A DNA stretch of 64,000 nt, taken from NCBI RefSeq assembly GCF_009711445.1, contig NZ_SMMC01000216.1:1-64000 (forward strand). The letters are read 5' to 3'. Below are positions 55,326 through 64,000 of this stretch, piece after piece; positions within the stretch are counted from its first letter, which is position 1, and each line of letters begins with the position of its first letter. Source of the DNA: Curvivirga aplysinae. Lineage in GTDB: Bacteria; Pseudomonadota; Alphaproteobacteria; UBA8366; Aestuariispiraceae. The notes beneath the pieces are model-generated. The model was not told the origin of the DNA. It did not search any database and worked only from the letters and a program-made list of their open reading frames with translations. Both the position numbers and the translations under genes were made by a program.

Positions 55326-56594
55326 GTGTCTCAAAATGAAATCACAACCTTTCAACCTTCCGATGAAGCTCAGTTAAAAGAAGCAATAACTTGGGCAATT
55401 TCCGAACGGAAATCGCTTTACCTTCAAGGTGGGAATAGTAAAGCAAATCTTGGTCGCCCGACGGAAGGTATATGTGAAGCAAAACTTTCCATGACCTCTT
55501 TTGCTGGTATTCGTGAATATGAATCTGCCGAACTCATCATGCGTACCGGCGCTGCAACAACTATAAAAGAAGTTCAAGCTGCCCTCTCAAAAACAAATCA
55601 GATGCTCGCTTTTGAACCGATGGATTATTCTGCTTTGCTTGGATTATCTCCTGACGACGCGATGAAATCGACGATCGGTGGTATCTTTGCCTGTAATCTG
55701 GCAGGTCCACGTCGCATTTCTGCCGGATCGGCACGGGACCATTTGCTGGGTTTCCAAGCAATTTCTGGTCGTGGGGAGGCTTATAAATCCGGTGGGCAAG
55801 TCATGAAGAATGTAACGGGATATGACCTCAGCAAGCTAATGGCCGGGTCATGGGGAACGCTTGGTGCAATGCATGAAACCACATTTAAGGTACTCCCAAA
55901 ACCCGAAACCAGTCGTACAATTTTGATTACAGATGTAGACCATCATCTTGCCAGTCAAATCATGTCTCAGGCCATGCAGACATCCTATGATGTTTCTGGT
56001 GCGGCATGGTTACCTGATAATCTTGCAAAACATTCTACTATAGACGTTTTGCGTTTGGCGGACAAAAACATTGCAGCCTGCCGACTGGAAGGGCCTGAAC
56101 CATCAGTTAAAACACGTTTAAAATCTTTACGCGATATGTTCGCCGAACATGGCAAAATAGAAGAACTTCACGAGGAAAATAGTGAAGTTTTCTGGCGAGA
56201 AATTCGGGATGTTATTCCTTTTGCCAAGTCTATTGATGAACGGGTCATCTGGAAAGCTTCAGTTGCGCCGACAGATGGTGCTAAGTTGATTGATGCTTTA
56301 TCCGGTTTAAATAATCCCGATTTCTTTATGGATTGGGCTGGCGGTTTGGTCTGGATTGCTGTAGATGCACCTAAAATCGGAAGTGCCGATATTATCCGTA
56401 ATGAAGTTAATAAATTGGGAGGTCATGCAACACTTATCCGTGGCTCACATGAACTTCGTATAGAACATGAAGTATTTCATCCTCAAGCAGCATCTCTAGC
56501 TGCATTGTCCAAACGTATCAAAGATCAGTTTGATCCACTCGGCATATTAAATACTGCTCGAATGTATTCTACCCATCAAAAGCGGGAGGGATAA
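55326..56594 (+). CDS. glcE: Glycolate oxidase FAD-binding subunit GlcE
   Basis: 422 residues, a shorter relative of GlcD. LYLQGGNSKANLGRP, LAFEPMDYSALLG, and VMKNVTGYDLSKLMAGSWGTLGA are GlcE signatures. The start is GTG, with AAGG about ten bases upstream. It is three bases from glcF, so the operon is tight. Confidence 0.93.
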   Translation: MSQNEITTFQPSDEAQLKEAITWAISERKSLYLQGGNSKANLGRPTEGICEAKLSMTSFAGIREYESAELIMRTGAATTIKEVQAALSKTNQMLAFEPMDYSALLGLSPDDAMKSTIGGIFACNLAGPRRISAGSARDHLLGFQAISGRGEAYKSGGQVMKNVTGYDLSKLMAGSWGTLGAMHETTFKVLPKPETSRTILITDVDHHLASQIMSQAMQTSYDVSGAAWLPDNLAKHSTIDVLRLADKNIAACRLEGPEPSVKTRLKSLRDMFAEHGKIEELHEENSEVFWREIRDVIPFAKSIDERVIWKASVAPTDGAKLIDALSGLNNPDFFMDWAGGLVWIAVDAPKIGSADIIRNEVNKLGGHATLIRGSHELRIEHEVFHPQAASLAALSKRIKDQFDPLGILNTARMYSTHQKREG

Positions 56595-56597
56595 GAC

Positions 56598-57893
56598 ATG
56601 CAAACAAATTTCTCTATCCAGCAGCTCGCAAATCCTGGAATCAAAGAAGCGGAAAGCATCCTGCGCAAATGTGTTCATTGTGGTTTTTGCACCGCAACCT
56701 GTCCAACTTATACCCTGTTAGGGGATGAACTAGATTCACCGCGCGGTCGTATCTATCAAATCAAGGATATGTTGGAAAATGAACGTCCGGCATCCCCGCA
56801 AGTTACAAAACATATTGATCGCTGTTTATCCTGTTTGTCATGTATGACGACCTGCCCATCTGGTGTTCATTACATGCATTTGGTGGATCATGCACGTGCC
56901 TATATTGAGCAAACCCATACGCGCCCTTTACCTGAACGTATGTTGCGTCAGATATTAAAAATCGTTTTGCCAAATCCCGGCTTATTTCGCATCGCATTGG
57001 TGGGGGCTTTCTTCGCTAAACCTTTTGCCGGCTTTATGCCGGGGCGCTTAAAGGGTTTGGTAAAAATGGCCCCAAGTCGTATTTTGCCACCGTCGCAATA
57101 TGACAAACCGCAAAGTTTTAAGGCTGAGAAAAAGAAACGTGGCCGTGTTGTTTTGATGAATGGCTGCGCGCAAAAAGTCCTCAATACAGATATCAATGAA
57201 GCGACCATTCGTCTTCTAACCCGTTTAGGTGTGGAAGTCGTGGTTGCTAAAGGAGCCGGATGCTGCGGAGCCTTAGTACATCATATGGGCGATGAAGATA
57301 AATCGCATCACCAAGCAGCAGCAAATATTAACGCTTGGATGAATGAGGTTGATGGTGAAGGCTTAGATGCAATCGTTATTAACGCATCAGGTTGTGGCAC
57401 AACTGTTAAAGATTACGGCTTCATGTTCCGAAATGACGAGAAATATGCTGAAAAGGCAACTAAAGTTTCTGAACTCGCGAAAGATATAACCGAATATCTG
57501 GCTGAACTTGATATAGCAGATGACGTAAAGGCACCCGAAGAATTACGGGTAACTTATCATTCTGCTTGTTCCCTTCAACATGGGCAAAAGATCACATCCA
57601 CACCAAAGGTTTTACTTGAACAAGCTGGTTTTAAAGTGACAACACCAAACGAGTCACATCTATGCTGTGGGTCCGCAGGTACTTATAATCTAATGCAGCC
57701 GGAAATTGCGAATCAGTTAAAAGATCGAAAGCTTAAAAATATTCAAGCGACGGAACCTGAAGTGATCGCCGCTGGTAATATCGGTTGTATGACGCAAATC
57801 GGGTCTGCTGCCAATGTCCCCGTCGTTCACACGGTTGAATTACTAGATTGGGCAAATGGCGGTCCCAAACCGTCGGCTTTATCTCAACAATAA
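56598..57893 (+). CDS. glcF: Glycolate oxidase iron-sulfur subunit GlcF
   Basis: 431 residues. Two 4Fe-4S motifs open the protein: CVHCGFCTATCPTY and CLSCLSCMTTCPSGV. Two CCG-type domains follow, with GAGCCGALVHHMG and NESHLCCGSAGTYNLMQP. It passes electrons from the GlcDE flavins to the membrane quinone pool. It is the last gene of the operon before a bidirectional terminator. Confidence 0.95.
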   Translation: MQTNFSIQQLANPGIKEAESILRKCVHCGFCTATCPTYTLLGDELDSPRGRIYQIKDMLENERPASPQVTKHIDRCLSCLSCMTTCPSGVHYMHLVDHARAYIEQTHTRPLPERMLRQILKIVLPNPGLFRIALVGAFFAKPFAGFMPGRLKGLVKMAPSRILPPSQYDKPQSFKAEKKKRGRVVLMNGCAQKVLNTDINEATIRLLTRLGVEVVVAKGAGCCGALVHHMGDEDKSHHQAAANINAWMNEVDGEGLDAIVINASGCGTTVKDYGFMFRNDEKYAEKATKVSELAKDITEYLAELDIADDVKAPEELRVTYHSACSLQHGQKITSTPKVLLEQAGFKVTTPNESHLCCGSAGTYNLMQPEIANQLKDRKLKNIQATEPEVIAAGNIGCMTQIGSAANVPVVHTVELLDWANGGPKPSALSQQ

Positions 57894-57918
57894 GAGAAGA
57901 CAGTTTTTTAAATAAAAA

Positions 57919-57943
57919 GCCTGAAAGAATCTCACTTTCAGGC
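57919..57943. terminator. Bidirectional terminator between glcF and folD
   Basis: Arms GCCTGAAAG (57919-57927) and CTTTCAGGC (57935-57943). CTTTTCG follows on the plus strand; on the minus strand the flank gives TTTTTATTT. Confidence 0.88.
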
Positions 57944-57970
57944 CTTTTCGTTATCTTTATTTAGTAAGCT

Positions 57971-58888
57971 CTATTCACTAGGCGTCGCAACAACTTTATC
58001 TTGTTGTTCTGCGAATTGCTTATCATAAGCTTCTTTTTGACGACGAAGCGCTGCCATCGTGTTGCGCATCAGAATAGAGACAGTCACAGGACCGACACCA
58101 CCTGGCACAGGTGTAATCCAACCTGCCACTTCACTTGCAGTTTCATAGTCAACATCACCAACGAGTTTCTCGACACCATCTTCTTCAATAGCGTTGATAC
58201 CAATATCAATAACCGCTGCACCCGGTTTGATCATATCCCCTGTAATTAAACGCGGCTTACCAACTGCAACCAAGATCGCATCTGCACGTCGCGAATGAAT
58301 TTGGACAGACCTCGTCATATGATGACATACTGTTACAGTTGCCCCTTCCGCCATCAACAAGAAGGCAATCGGTTTACCAACAATTTCAGAATGTCCAATA
58401 ACAACAACTTCCATGCCTTCCAAAGACATTCCTGTGGCTTTTAACATCTCAACCGATGCGGCCGCCGTACAAGGGGCAATCTCAGTATCACTATAAACGA
58501 TGTTACCAATCGACGTTGGATGCATTCCCTCCACGTCTTTAAATGGATGGATAGCTGTTTGTAATGCTTTTACGGAAATTTGTTCCGGCACCGGACGCTG
58601 AATGATAATCCCCGTGATACGTGGATCCACATTCATCGCAGAAATCGCTGTACGAAGCTCATCTTGTGTCACATCACCCGGGAAATGACGCTCCTGAAAT
58701 TCGATACCAGCACGTTCTGCTGTACGGCGTTGGTTACGCACATATACGTCCACGGCTTCCACGTCACCCACCGTGATAGAAACAAGTTTAGGGGACCAGC
58801 CCTGCTCACTCATTTCTTCTGCTTCTTTGCGGACTTGTTCCAAGATACCGTCTGCAATCGGCTTTCCGCGAAGATCTCTTTCACCCAT
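57971..58888 (-). CDS. folD: FolD-family methylenetetrahydrofolate dehydrogenase, catalytic-lysine variant
   Basis: 305 residues of the methylene-THF dehydrogenase/cyclohydrolase family, with VVVIGHSEIVGKPIAFLL, DAILVAVGKPRLI and TPVPGGVGPVTVSIL. The family's catalytic lysine, in the YVxxKxK motif, is replaced: the sequence is YVRNQRR with Gln at residue 53. DVDGFHP is DVEGMHP, and QLPLP is QRPVP. Lysine is needed for the cyclohydrolase step, so this enzyme may act only as a dehydrogenase or have another folate role. A second FolD or an FtfL/FchA may exist elsewhere. It lies downstream of pyk on the same strand. Confidence 0.85.
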   Translation of the reverse strand: MGERDLRGKPIADGILEQVRKEAEEMSEQGWSPKLVSITVGDVEAVDVYVRNQRRTAERAGIEFQERHFPGDVTQDELRTAISAMNVDPRITGIIIQRPVPEQISVKALQTAIHPFKDVEGMHPTSIGNIVYSDTEIAPCTAAASVEMLKATGMSLEGMEVVVIGHSEIVGKPIAFLLMAEGATVTVCHHMTRSVQIHSRRADAILVAVGKPRLITGDMIKPGAAVIDIGINAIEEDGVEKLVGDVDYETASEVAGWITPVPGGVGPVTVSILMRNTMAALRRQKEAYDKQFAEQQDKVVATPSE

Positions 58889-59025
58889 GTCTTTTGACCC
58901 CTTAATTGAGTTACTTTGGATTTACTTTTATATTTTCCCGAGCCGAAGAAGAGCATAATTCCCCCCCTCGTCCAATCCTATTTGCGACGTCTCATAAATT
59001 AACTTTGCCGTTAACAGAAAATTGC

Positions 59026-60477
59026 TTACAAGCTTGTCTCATGTAATTGATTTTTTGGTTGAATACGTGCAATCCGCAAGATGTTGGTTTTACCCGGCGT
59101 ACCGAATGGAAGGCCTGCAGTAATCACAATACGATCATTCGTTTCGACAAAACCGTCGATACGTGCCTGATGTACGGCTGTTTCGATCATATCTTCCATG
59201 CTACGTGCGTCCGGTGCACGGGTAGAATGCACGCCCCAGACAAGCGCCATTCGACGCGCTGTATCATCACGTGGTGTGAGACAGATAATTGGTGCCTTTG
59301 GCCGCTGACGAGACACCCGTAGGGTCGTTGACCCGGAATTAGTATATGTTGCAATTGCTTTTGCACCGATTGTTCCAGCGACTTGATAAACAGCCGCAGA
59401 AATCGCATCCGGTGTTGTTGATTCAAGTTCTGGCTGATCTTCAGAAAGAAAGCGCCAATAACTATCTTCTTGCTGGCAACGTAAGATAATGCGATTCATC
59501 ATTTTAACAGCTTCTACAGGATAAGCACCTGCAGCGGTTTCAGCTGATAACATTACAGCATCCGCCCCTTCTTTTACCGCATTCGCCACATCTGTTGCTT
59601 CTGCACGGGTTGGGACCGGACGCTCCACCATAGAATCCAACATCTGTGTTGCTACGATTACGGGCTTGCCCGCTTTTCGACAAGATTTCACAATACGTGT
59701 TTGCAAAATCGGAACGTCTTCCGGCGGCATTTCTACACCTAAATCACCACGAGCAACCATAACGCCGTCTGTTGCTTCGACGATTTCTTCCAGATAATCA
59801 ATAGCAGATGGTTTTTCCAATTTAGCCACAACGGTTGCACGATCCTGAATCAGTTTTTTGGCCTCAATAATATCTTCTGGGCGCTGTACAAAACTTAACG
59901 CAACCCAATCAACGCCCATTTCCAAACCAAATTCTAAATCTTTGCGATCTTTCTCTGTCAGGGGAGAAAGTGGTAGGATAACTCCTGGTACATTTACCCC
60001 CTTGCGATTGGAAAGCGGACCACCGACAGCCACGATGGTTTCAGCGTAATCTTCGCCACATTCCTGAACACGTAAACGTAAACGTCCATCATCCAATAAT
60101 AGATCTGTATCTGGCTTCAAGGCTGCAAAAATTTCAGGATGCGGAAGGCATACACGTTTCTGGTCCCCCGGCGTTTTATCCAGATCAAGCCGGAAGGCAT
60201 CTCCCATTTCCAATTGGATACTATCATCTGCAAAAGTCCCAACACGTAGTTTTGGCCCCTGTAAATCCATCATAATCGCAATTGGGCGTGCCGTTTTATT
60301 TTCAACAGCACGGATCGCATCATAACGTGCTTGATGCTCTTCATACTCGCCATGACTGAAATTCAGGCGAAACACATCAACGCCATTCATGAAGAGTTCT
60401 TCTATTTGTGCTTCTGTTGAACTGGAGGGGCCTAATGTGGCAACAATTTTCGTGCGATGTTCGCGGGTAACAGACAT
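59026..60477 (-). CDS. pyk: Pyruvate kinase
   Basis: Converts phosphoenolpyruvate and ADP to pyruvate and ATP. The signatures are TKIVATLGPSS, FRLNFSHGEYE, MDLQGPKLRVG, VAKLEKPSAIDYLEEIV, and the metal and substrate loop ARGDLGVEMPPEDVP, then MLDSMVERPVPTRAEATDVANAV (both in part). 483 residues, normal for type-II bacterial Pyk. folD follows 137 bases on and may be separate. Confidence 0.96.
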   Translation of the reverse strand: MSVTREHRTKIVATLGPSSSTEAQIEELFMNGVDVFRLNFSHGEYEEHQARYDAIRAVENKTARPIAIMMDLQGPKLRVGTFADDSIQLEMGDAFRLDLDKTPGDQKRVCLPHPEIFAALKPDTDLLLDDGRLRLRVQECGEDYAETIVAVGGPLSNRKGVNVPGVILPLSPLTEKDRKDLEFGLEMGVDWVALSFVQRPEDIIEAKKLIQDRATVVAKLEKPSAIDYLEEIVEATDGVMVARGDLGVEMPPEDVPILQTRIVKSCRKAGKPVIVATQMLDSMVERPVPTRAEATDVANAVKEGADAVMLSAETAAGAYPVEAVKMMNRIILRCQQEDSYWRFLSEDQPELESTTPDAISAAVYQVAGTIGAKAIATYTNSGSTTLRVSRQRPKAPIICLTPRDDTARRMALVWGVHSTRAPDARSMEDMIETAVHQARIDGFVETNDRIVITAGLPFGTPGKTNILRIARIQPKNQLHETSL

Positions 60478-60636
60478 ATCTGATCCTTCTGCTAGGTGAT
60501 CTATCCGTTAGAATATACCACCAAATTTTTCGCCTCACCGCCCTTTATAGACGGATTTATCTCGAAGGAAAAGACTATAAGCCAAAAATGACTTTAATAT
60601 GAAAGACTTCTGTATAAAAAATGACGACGTTAAAGT

Positions 60637-61209
60637 TTAATCATCTGTTCGCCAGCGCTTTACCTTACCTGTATCTATATCAAATAGATCAAGAATACGA
60701 CCTATAGAATGATCCACCATGTCGTCCAAACTTTCGGGCTTGGTATAAAATGCTGGAACAGGCGGTGCAATAACACCACCCATCTGAGACACCGTCAGCA
60801 TGTTTTGCAGATGAACATTTGTTAGTGGTGTTTCACGCGCCATTAACACCAAACGGCGGCGTTCCTTCAAAACTACATCTGCTGCCCTTGTTAACAAAGA
60901 AGAGGTAACTCCGGTCGCGATCTCTGCCAAAGACTTCATAGAACATGGTGCTACAATCATCCCTGAAGTAGGAAAACTACCGCTTGAACATGCAGCTCCT
61001 AAATCTGCGATCGGATAAGATTTATCAGCCAGCCCACGAAGTTCCTTGGGTGTTATATCCGTTTCATATGCCAAAGTCATTTCCGCAGCTTTTGAGAGAA
61101 TAAGATGCGTCTCCACCCCTAATTCGCGTAAAGTTTCCAAAAGGCGAATACCATAAATCACACCGGAAGCACCTGATATACCAACGATAATTTTTTTGTT
61201 CTCATTCAT
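60637..61209 (-). CDS. ubiX: Flavin prenyltransferase UbiX
   Basis: 190 residues. Makes the prenylated FMN cofactor used by UbiD-type decarboxylases in ubiquinone synthesis. GISGASGVIYGIRLLE is the FMN-binding start; SGSFPTSGMIVAPCSMKSLAEIA and LVLMARETPLTNVHLQNM are characteristic. No ubiD is nearby. Divergent, with a 363-base gap, from the DUF465 gene. Confidence 0.94.
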   Translation of the reverse strand: MNENKKIIVGISGASGVIYGIRLLETLRELGVETHLILSKAAEMTLAYETDITPKELRGLADKSYPIADLGAACSSGSFPTSGMIVAPCSMKSLAEIATGVTSSLLTRAADVVLKERRRLVLMARETPLTNVHLQNMLTVSQMGGVIAPPVPAFYTKPESLDDMVDHSIGRILDLFDIDTGKVKRWRTDD

Positions 61210-61572
61210 TACAGACTTTGACCTCGACTTTTTTCAAGAAAGGTGTAGCATATAGGCCTGATGTTTCAAAATTAAACAAGCCCCATCCCTTGAAAAAGAT
61301 GGGAAGAATAACGAAATATCATATATACACAGATGGGCTGGACCCTTACTGGCCTAGGGCGCACCAGAAGATTTATTTCTTCTACGTATAAATGGAGGGA
61401 AGCGATTAGCGAATTAATGGATTAATTTCATTGCAGCATGCTTCAATCCAATTGGCGTGCCTGTGTTTTATTCGATCCATAGACTAATCTACCTATTATA
61501 TGTGCCGTCTAGGTCCTGCATCATGGGTCCTGTTCATTGGTGACTTTTGTTAACCATTGAAGGGAGAACCTC
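61210..61572. other. Intergenic region between ubiX and the DUF465 gene, several small palindromes
   Basis: 363 bases with no supported gene. Small stems occur (CCCATC/GATGGG near 61283-61304, AGAAGA/TCTTCT near 61366-61383, AATTAAT-GG-ATTAATT near 61411). A structured RNA is possible but no known family could be recognised, and no promoter-terminator pair brackets it. Confidence 0.35.
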
Positions 61573-61740
61573 ATGAGCGTTCAAGATCGTATCCAGACAC
61601 TAAAATCACGCCACGAAGAATTAGATAAGAAACTGGACATGGAAAACGCGCGACCGATGCCGGATGATGAGGTCATTCGAACTATCAAACATGAAAAATT
61701 GACCCTCAAAGATGAAATGACGCGTATGGCGCATGCCTAG
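61573..61740 (+). CDS. DUF465 (YdcH-family) small protein
   Basis: 55 residues: MSVQDRIQTLKSRHEELDKK, then an acidic bridge and TIKHEKLTLKDEMTRMAHA. It matches the short two-helix DUF465 family, common in alphaproteobacteria, of unknown function. AAGGGAG lies seven bases upstream of the ATG, and a near-perfect hairpin terminator follows within 40 bases. Confidence 0.88.
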   Translation: MSVQDRIQTLKSRHEELDKKLDMENARPMPDDEVIRTIKHEKLTLKDEMTRMAHA

Positions 61741-61769
61741 TGACCTAAAATCATAAAAACATTAATTAA

Positions 61770-61799
61770 AAAGCCGCATCAAACTATTGATGCGGCTTT
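61770..61799. terminator. Bidirectional terminator between DUF465 and the CheW-globin gene
   Basis: Thirteen-base perfect arms AAAGCCGCATCAA (61770-61782) and TTGATGCGGCTTT (61787-61799) with a four-base loop. T-rich flanks occur on both strands. Confidence 0.92.
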
Positions 61800-61825
61800 C
61801 CTTATATCAAACATCGAAAGTAAAC

Positions 61826-62926
61826 TTAAGAAACATCAAGTACCTTAATACGTGTCTCATCAATCACAGACATAATACGATCAACAATCTCAGGTTCTGT
61901 TTGTAAATCCATTAATGTCGCATGCATATTTGTACCTGCCGACATAAAATGATCATCACCAAGGCCTGGTTGTTTAATGAATGCCAAATAAGCAGATTCT
62001 AACAATGGCGCCCCCGGATTACCATAGGCGGCGTTAAACAGGTTGACCAATAAATCAAGAAGCTTGGCATCATTAAGATCTTTAAACAAATCACTCAAAA
62101 TCGGATCACTATCAACACGTGCAGCAAATTTCTCAACCGCTAACATTGCTTTTTGTTCATGATCCGCATTCACCCCAGAGGCGGCAGGACCAGATGATAC
62201 TGGCGCAGAAGGCGCAGGTTTAGATTTTGCAACTGTCGATTTCGGTGCAGGTTTTGGTTTTGCATCCGATTTAGGTTTTAATGTGGATTTCTTGGCACTC
62301 TTTGGCGCTTCTTTTTTTACTGAAGAAGCCTTGGGAGTGCCTTTAGGCTTTTTTACAGAAGCGTCCTCCGCTTCGTCATCGCCATCATTTTGGTTCGCAA
62401 CCTTCTCTTCCACCACCACTTTTCTGCGTTTACGGGTTCTCCGTGGTGTTTTCATAATGGTTTCTTCTTCCAACATGCGTTCCACATCAAGTACAACAAG
62501 CAAGTCATCTTCCAAACGGAAAACACCGGAACATAAACGACGTAAATTTTCATCCAATGTAGCAGGTGGTTTATCGAAACTTTTACGCGGTAAAGAACGA
62601 ACATCACCGATACTGTCCACCAAAAAGGTGTATAAATCACCTTTATATTCAACAGTAACGCTCATTTGTTTTTCGTTATCATCAACGGAGCGAGAACCAA
62701 GTAGTTCACGCATATCAATCACCGTAACAATACGACCACGAAGGTTTAACACACCAGCAATCGCGCCTGGAGCTAAAGGAACAGGTGTGATTTGGTCAGG
62801 TTCGACAATATCTTGAACCATTAAAATAGGAATACCAAATGCTTGGCCATCCACAGTCATGGTGACAAGCTGTTCCTCATCAATCATTGCTAACTCTCTT
62901 GAATCTGCAAGTGCAATATCAGACAC
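61826..62926 (-). CDS. CheW-domain protein fused to a C-terminal truncated-globin-like domain
   Basis: 366 residues. A CheW domain covers about 15-155: TVDGQAFGIPILMVQDIVEP, GVLNLRGRIVTVIDMRELLG, and VDSIGDVRSLP are typical of the receptor-kinase coupling protein. A Lys/Pro/Ala/Ser-rich linker fills about 160-255. Residues 258-360 align by eye with truncated hemoglobins: AVEKFAARVDSDPILSDLF, NDAKLLDLL, GLGDDHFMSAGTNMHATL. By that alignment the proximal histidine is Tyr313, the distal position Leu292 and B10 tyrosine Ala268, so heme binding looks lost. No other chemotaxis gene is near. It may couple receptors to a kinase through a scaffold or sensor role. Confidence 0.8.
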   Translation of the reverse strand: MSDIALADSRELAMIDEEQLVTMTVDGQAFGIPILMVQDIVEPDQITPVPLAPGAIAGVLNLRGRIVTVIDMRELLGSRSVDDNEKQMSVTVEYKGDLYTFLVDSIGDVRSLPRKSFDKPPATLDENLRRLCSGVFRLEDDLLVVLDVERMLEEETIMKTPRRTRKRRKVVVEEKVANQNDGDDEAEDASVKKPKGTPKASSVKKEAPKSAKKSTLKPKSDAKPKPAPKSTVAKSKPAPSAPVSSGPAASGVNADHEQKAMLAVEKFAARVDSDPILSDLFKDLNDAKLLDLLVNLFNAAYGNPGAPLLESAYLAFIKQPGLGDDHFMSAGTNMHATLMDLQTEPEIVDRIMSVIDETRIKVLDVS

Positions 62927-63126
62927 GGCGATATCCCCTTATTCCTAAAATAAATTCGGTACGATATTTTATTCTGTCTCTTCCAGGTGAAAAGACATAA
63001 ATCTAGAAATCAAGTGTAGCATCTATCTAATCGAATATACAAACCAAATAGCAAACACATCCTTGACTTACTTTAATTATTAAGCCTTCTTCCTGAATTA
63101 AAATCAAGTTTTAAGTGGATATTTTT

Positions 63127-63843
63127 ATGACTAAGTCGTTAATTTCTATAAATGATCAAGATTACCTCGTGAATCTTCCCTCACCGATGTCCAGCGATGA
63201 TCCTCAGCAAGCCGAATTAGATACTTTTCTTTTTGCACATGGGGCGGGTGCGCCCATGGATTCTGAATATATGGAAAACATCGCTCATTTACTTAGCCAC
63301 GAAGGTCTGCGGGTTGTCCGTTTTGAGTTTCCTTACATGCGTCAAAGACGAGAAGATGGAAAAAAGCGTCCACCCAACAGAGAAAACATTTGTCTTGAGA
63401 CATGGCAACAAGCAGTTGAAGATTGGCAGGCTACGGGCAATATCTTTATTGCTGGAAAGTCAATGGGTGGACGTATGGCTTCCATTCTCGCAGCAAAGAA
63501 CAGCGAATTCAATCTCCCTATAAAAGCGGTCTTCTGTCTAGGATATCCGTTTCATGCACCTGGTAAGACTGATAAGTGGAAAACTGACCATTTTACTAAT
63601 ATTAAATTGCCAACATTTATCCTGCAGGGAGATCGAGATCCCTTTGGAAAATCGGAAGAAATCAGCCAATTACAAATAGATAACCCACACTGGCCGAATC
63701 GAGATGAAGATGGCCCTATTTCCATTACTTGGATACCAGATGGAGACCATGATTTTAAGCCAAGAGTTAAAAGTGGGTACACTCATGACGAAAATTTATC
63801 GTCCGTAACAAAGAAAATTTCAACTTATATTAGAAAAATATGA
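63127..63843 (+). CDS. Alpha/beta hydrolase of the KANL3/Tex30-like family
   Basis: 238 residues. LFAHGAGAPMDSEYMENIA opens the fold; the nucleophile is in AGKSMGGRMAS, the acid in LQGDRDPFG and the histidine in PDGDHDFKP. This set matches the bacterial group with hydrolase domains related to Tex30 and dienelactone hydrolase. The substrate is unknown. I chose the ATG at 63127 with AGTGGA upstream; a GTG four codons earlier is possible. Confidence 0.82.
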   Translation: MTKSLISINDQDYLVNLPSPMSSDDPQQAELDTFLFAHGAGAPMDSEYMENIAHLLSHEGLRVVRFEFPYMRQRREDGKKRPPNRENICLETWQQAVEDWQATGNIFIAGKSMGGRMASILAAKNSEFNLPIKAVFCLGYPFHAPGKTDKWKTDHFTNIKLPTFILQGDRDPFGKSEEISQLQIDNPHWPNRDEDGPISITWIPDGDHDFKPRVKSGYTHDENLSSVTKKISTYIRKI

Positions 63844-64000
63844 TTTGATAAAAAATAAACAGATTAAAACGATTTTTGGTAAGTTTTTGTTAAGAAGATT
63901 CGTGTAGTTTCCCCCGAAGGTTGAACCATTCATACCCACTAAACACCAGAATACCGCAGGATTTCCGATATCCTGTTGTAAGGTTAACTCACACTTCTTT

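Noticed and set aside
61334-61426. A 30-codon plus-strand frame starting MGWTLTGLGRTRR in the ubiX-DUF465 gap
   Set aside because: No ribosome-binding site, no recognised family, and the surrounding DNA shows only short palindromes.
61210-61572. Possible 6S or other structured RNA
   Set aside because: No conserved 6S, SRP or tmRNA sequence could be recognised and no long closing stem was found.

Overview
The window looks like chromosomal DNA of a marine or halotolerant alphaproteobacterium with AT-rich codon use, probably a Rhodospirillales or Thalassospiraceae-like lineage. The main grounds are the gene families: an Rrf2-regulator/SufBCDS/DUF59/SufA operon, PutA without an N-terminal DNA-binding domain beside a divergent Lrp-type regulator, glcDEF, a plcP-agt lipid-remodelling pair, ectoine-degradation genes doeAB, a D-glutamate pair dgcN-dgcA, and small DUF1192 and DUF465 proteins. 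The genus is inference. No rRNA, tRNA, CRISPR array, insertion sequence or prophage was seen.

Layout. 0.2-10.5 kb: a SPOR-tailed D-Ala-D-Ala carboxypeptidase, two orphan sensor histidine kinases, a frameshifted peptide-binding protein, an FAD-linked (D-lactate-type) dehydrogenase and a PlsC acyltransferase. 10.6-14.4 kb: glyoxalase I, a LysE/RhtB exporter, a HIT protein overlapping a methyltransferase-like gene, pdxJ and a FecR-domain protein. 14.4-18.8 kb: a minus-strand catabolic run, dgcN, dgcA, doeA, doeB. 19.2-25.5 kb: an exported DUF1800/DUF1501 pair, panB-panC and recQ. 25.5-31.9 kb: the SUF iron-sulfur operon, with an IscR type-1-like palindrome in front of its regulator. 32.1-37.6 kb: an MscS channel, a YHS protein and a diacylglycerol-kinase-family gene, divergent from plcP-agt. 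37.6-45.5 kb: putA/putR, a trypsin-like protease coupled to a UDP-glucuronate decarboxylase, and two medium-chain reductases. 45.7-48.6 kb: clpS-clpA. 48.7-52 kb: a membrane histidine kinase and a poorly known locus with a 4-TM LytTR regulator, a 110-aa protein and an overlooked 45-aa membrane protein. 52.2-58 kb: a methyltransferase, rpmJ and glcDEF. 58-63.8 kb: a FolD variant, pyk, ubiX, a DUF465 protein, a CheW protein fused to a globin-like domain, and an alpha/beta hydrolase.

How the genes fit together. Several loci suit life in a saline, nutrient-variable sea: ectoine, D-glutamate, proline and glycolate catabolism, and phospholipid replacement by glycolipids under phosphate limitation (PlcP frees diacylglycerol, Agt glycosylates it, and a lipid kinase can recycle it). 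The most unusual item is the CheW protein at 61826-62926. Its C-terminal domain resembles a truncated hemoglobin but appears to lack the heme-binding residues. Other points for a second look are the FolD with Gln at the catalytic lysine position, the LytTR/small-membrane-protein locus with its 5' hairpin, and the protease sharing an ATGA junction with the sugar-nucleotide enzyme.
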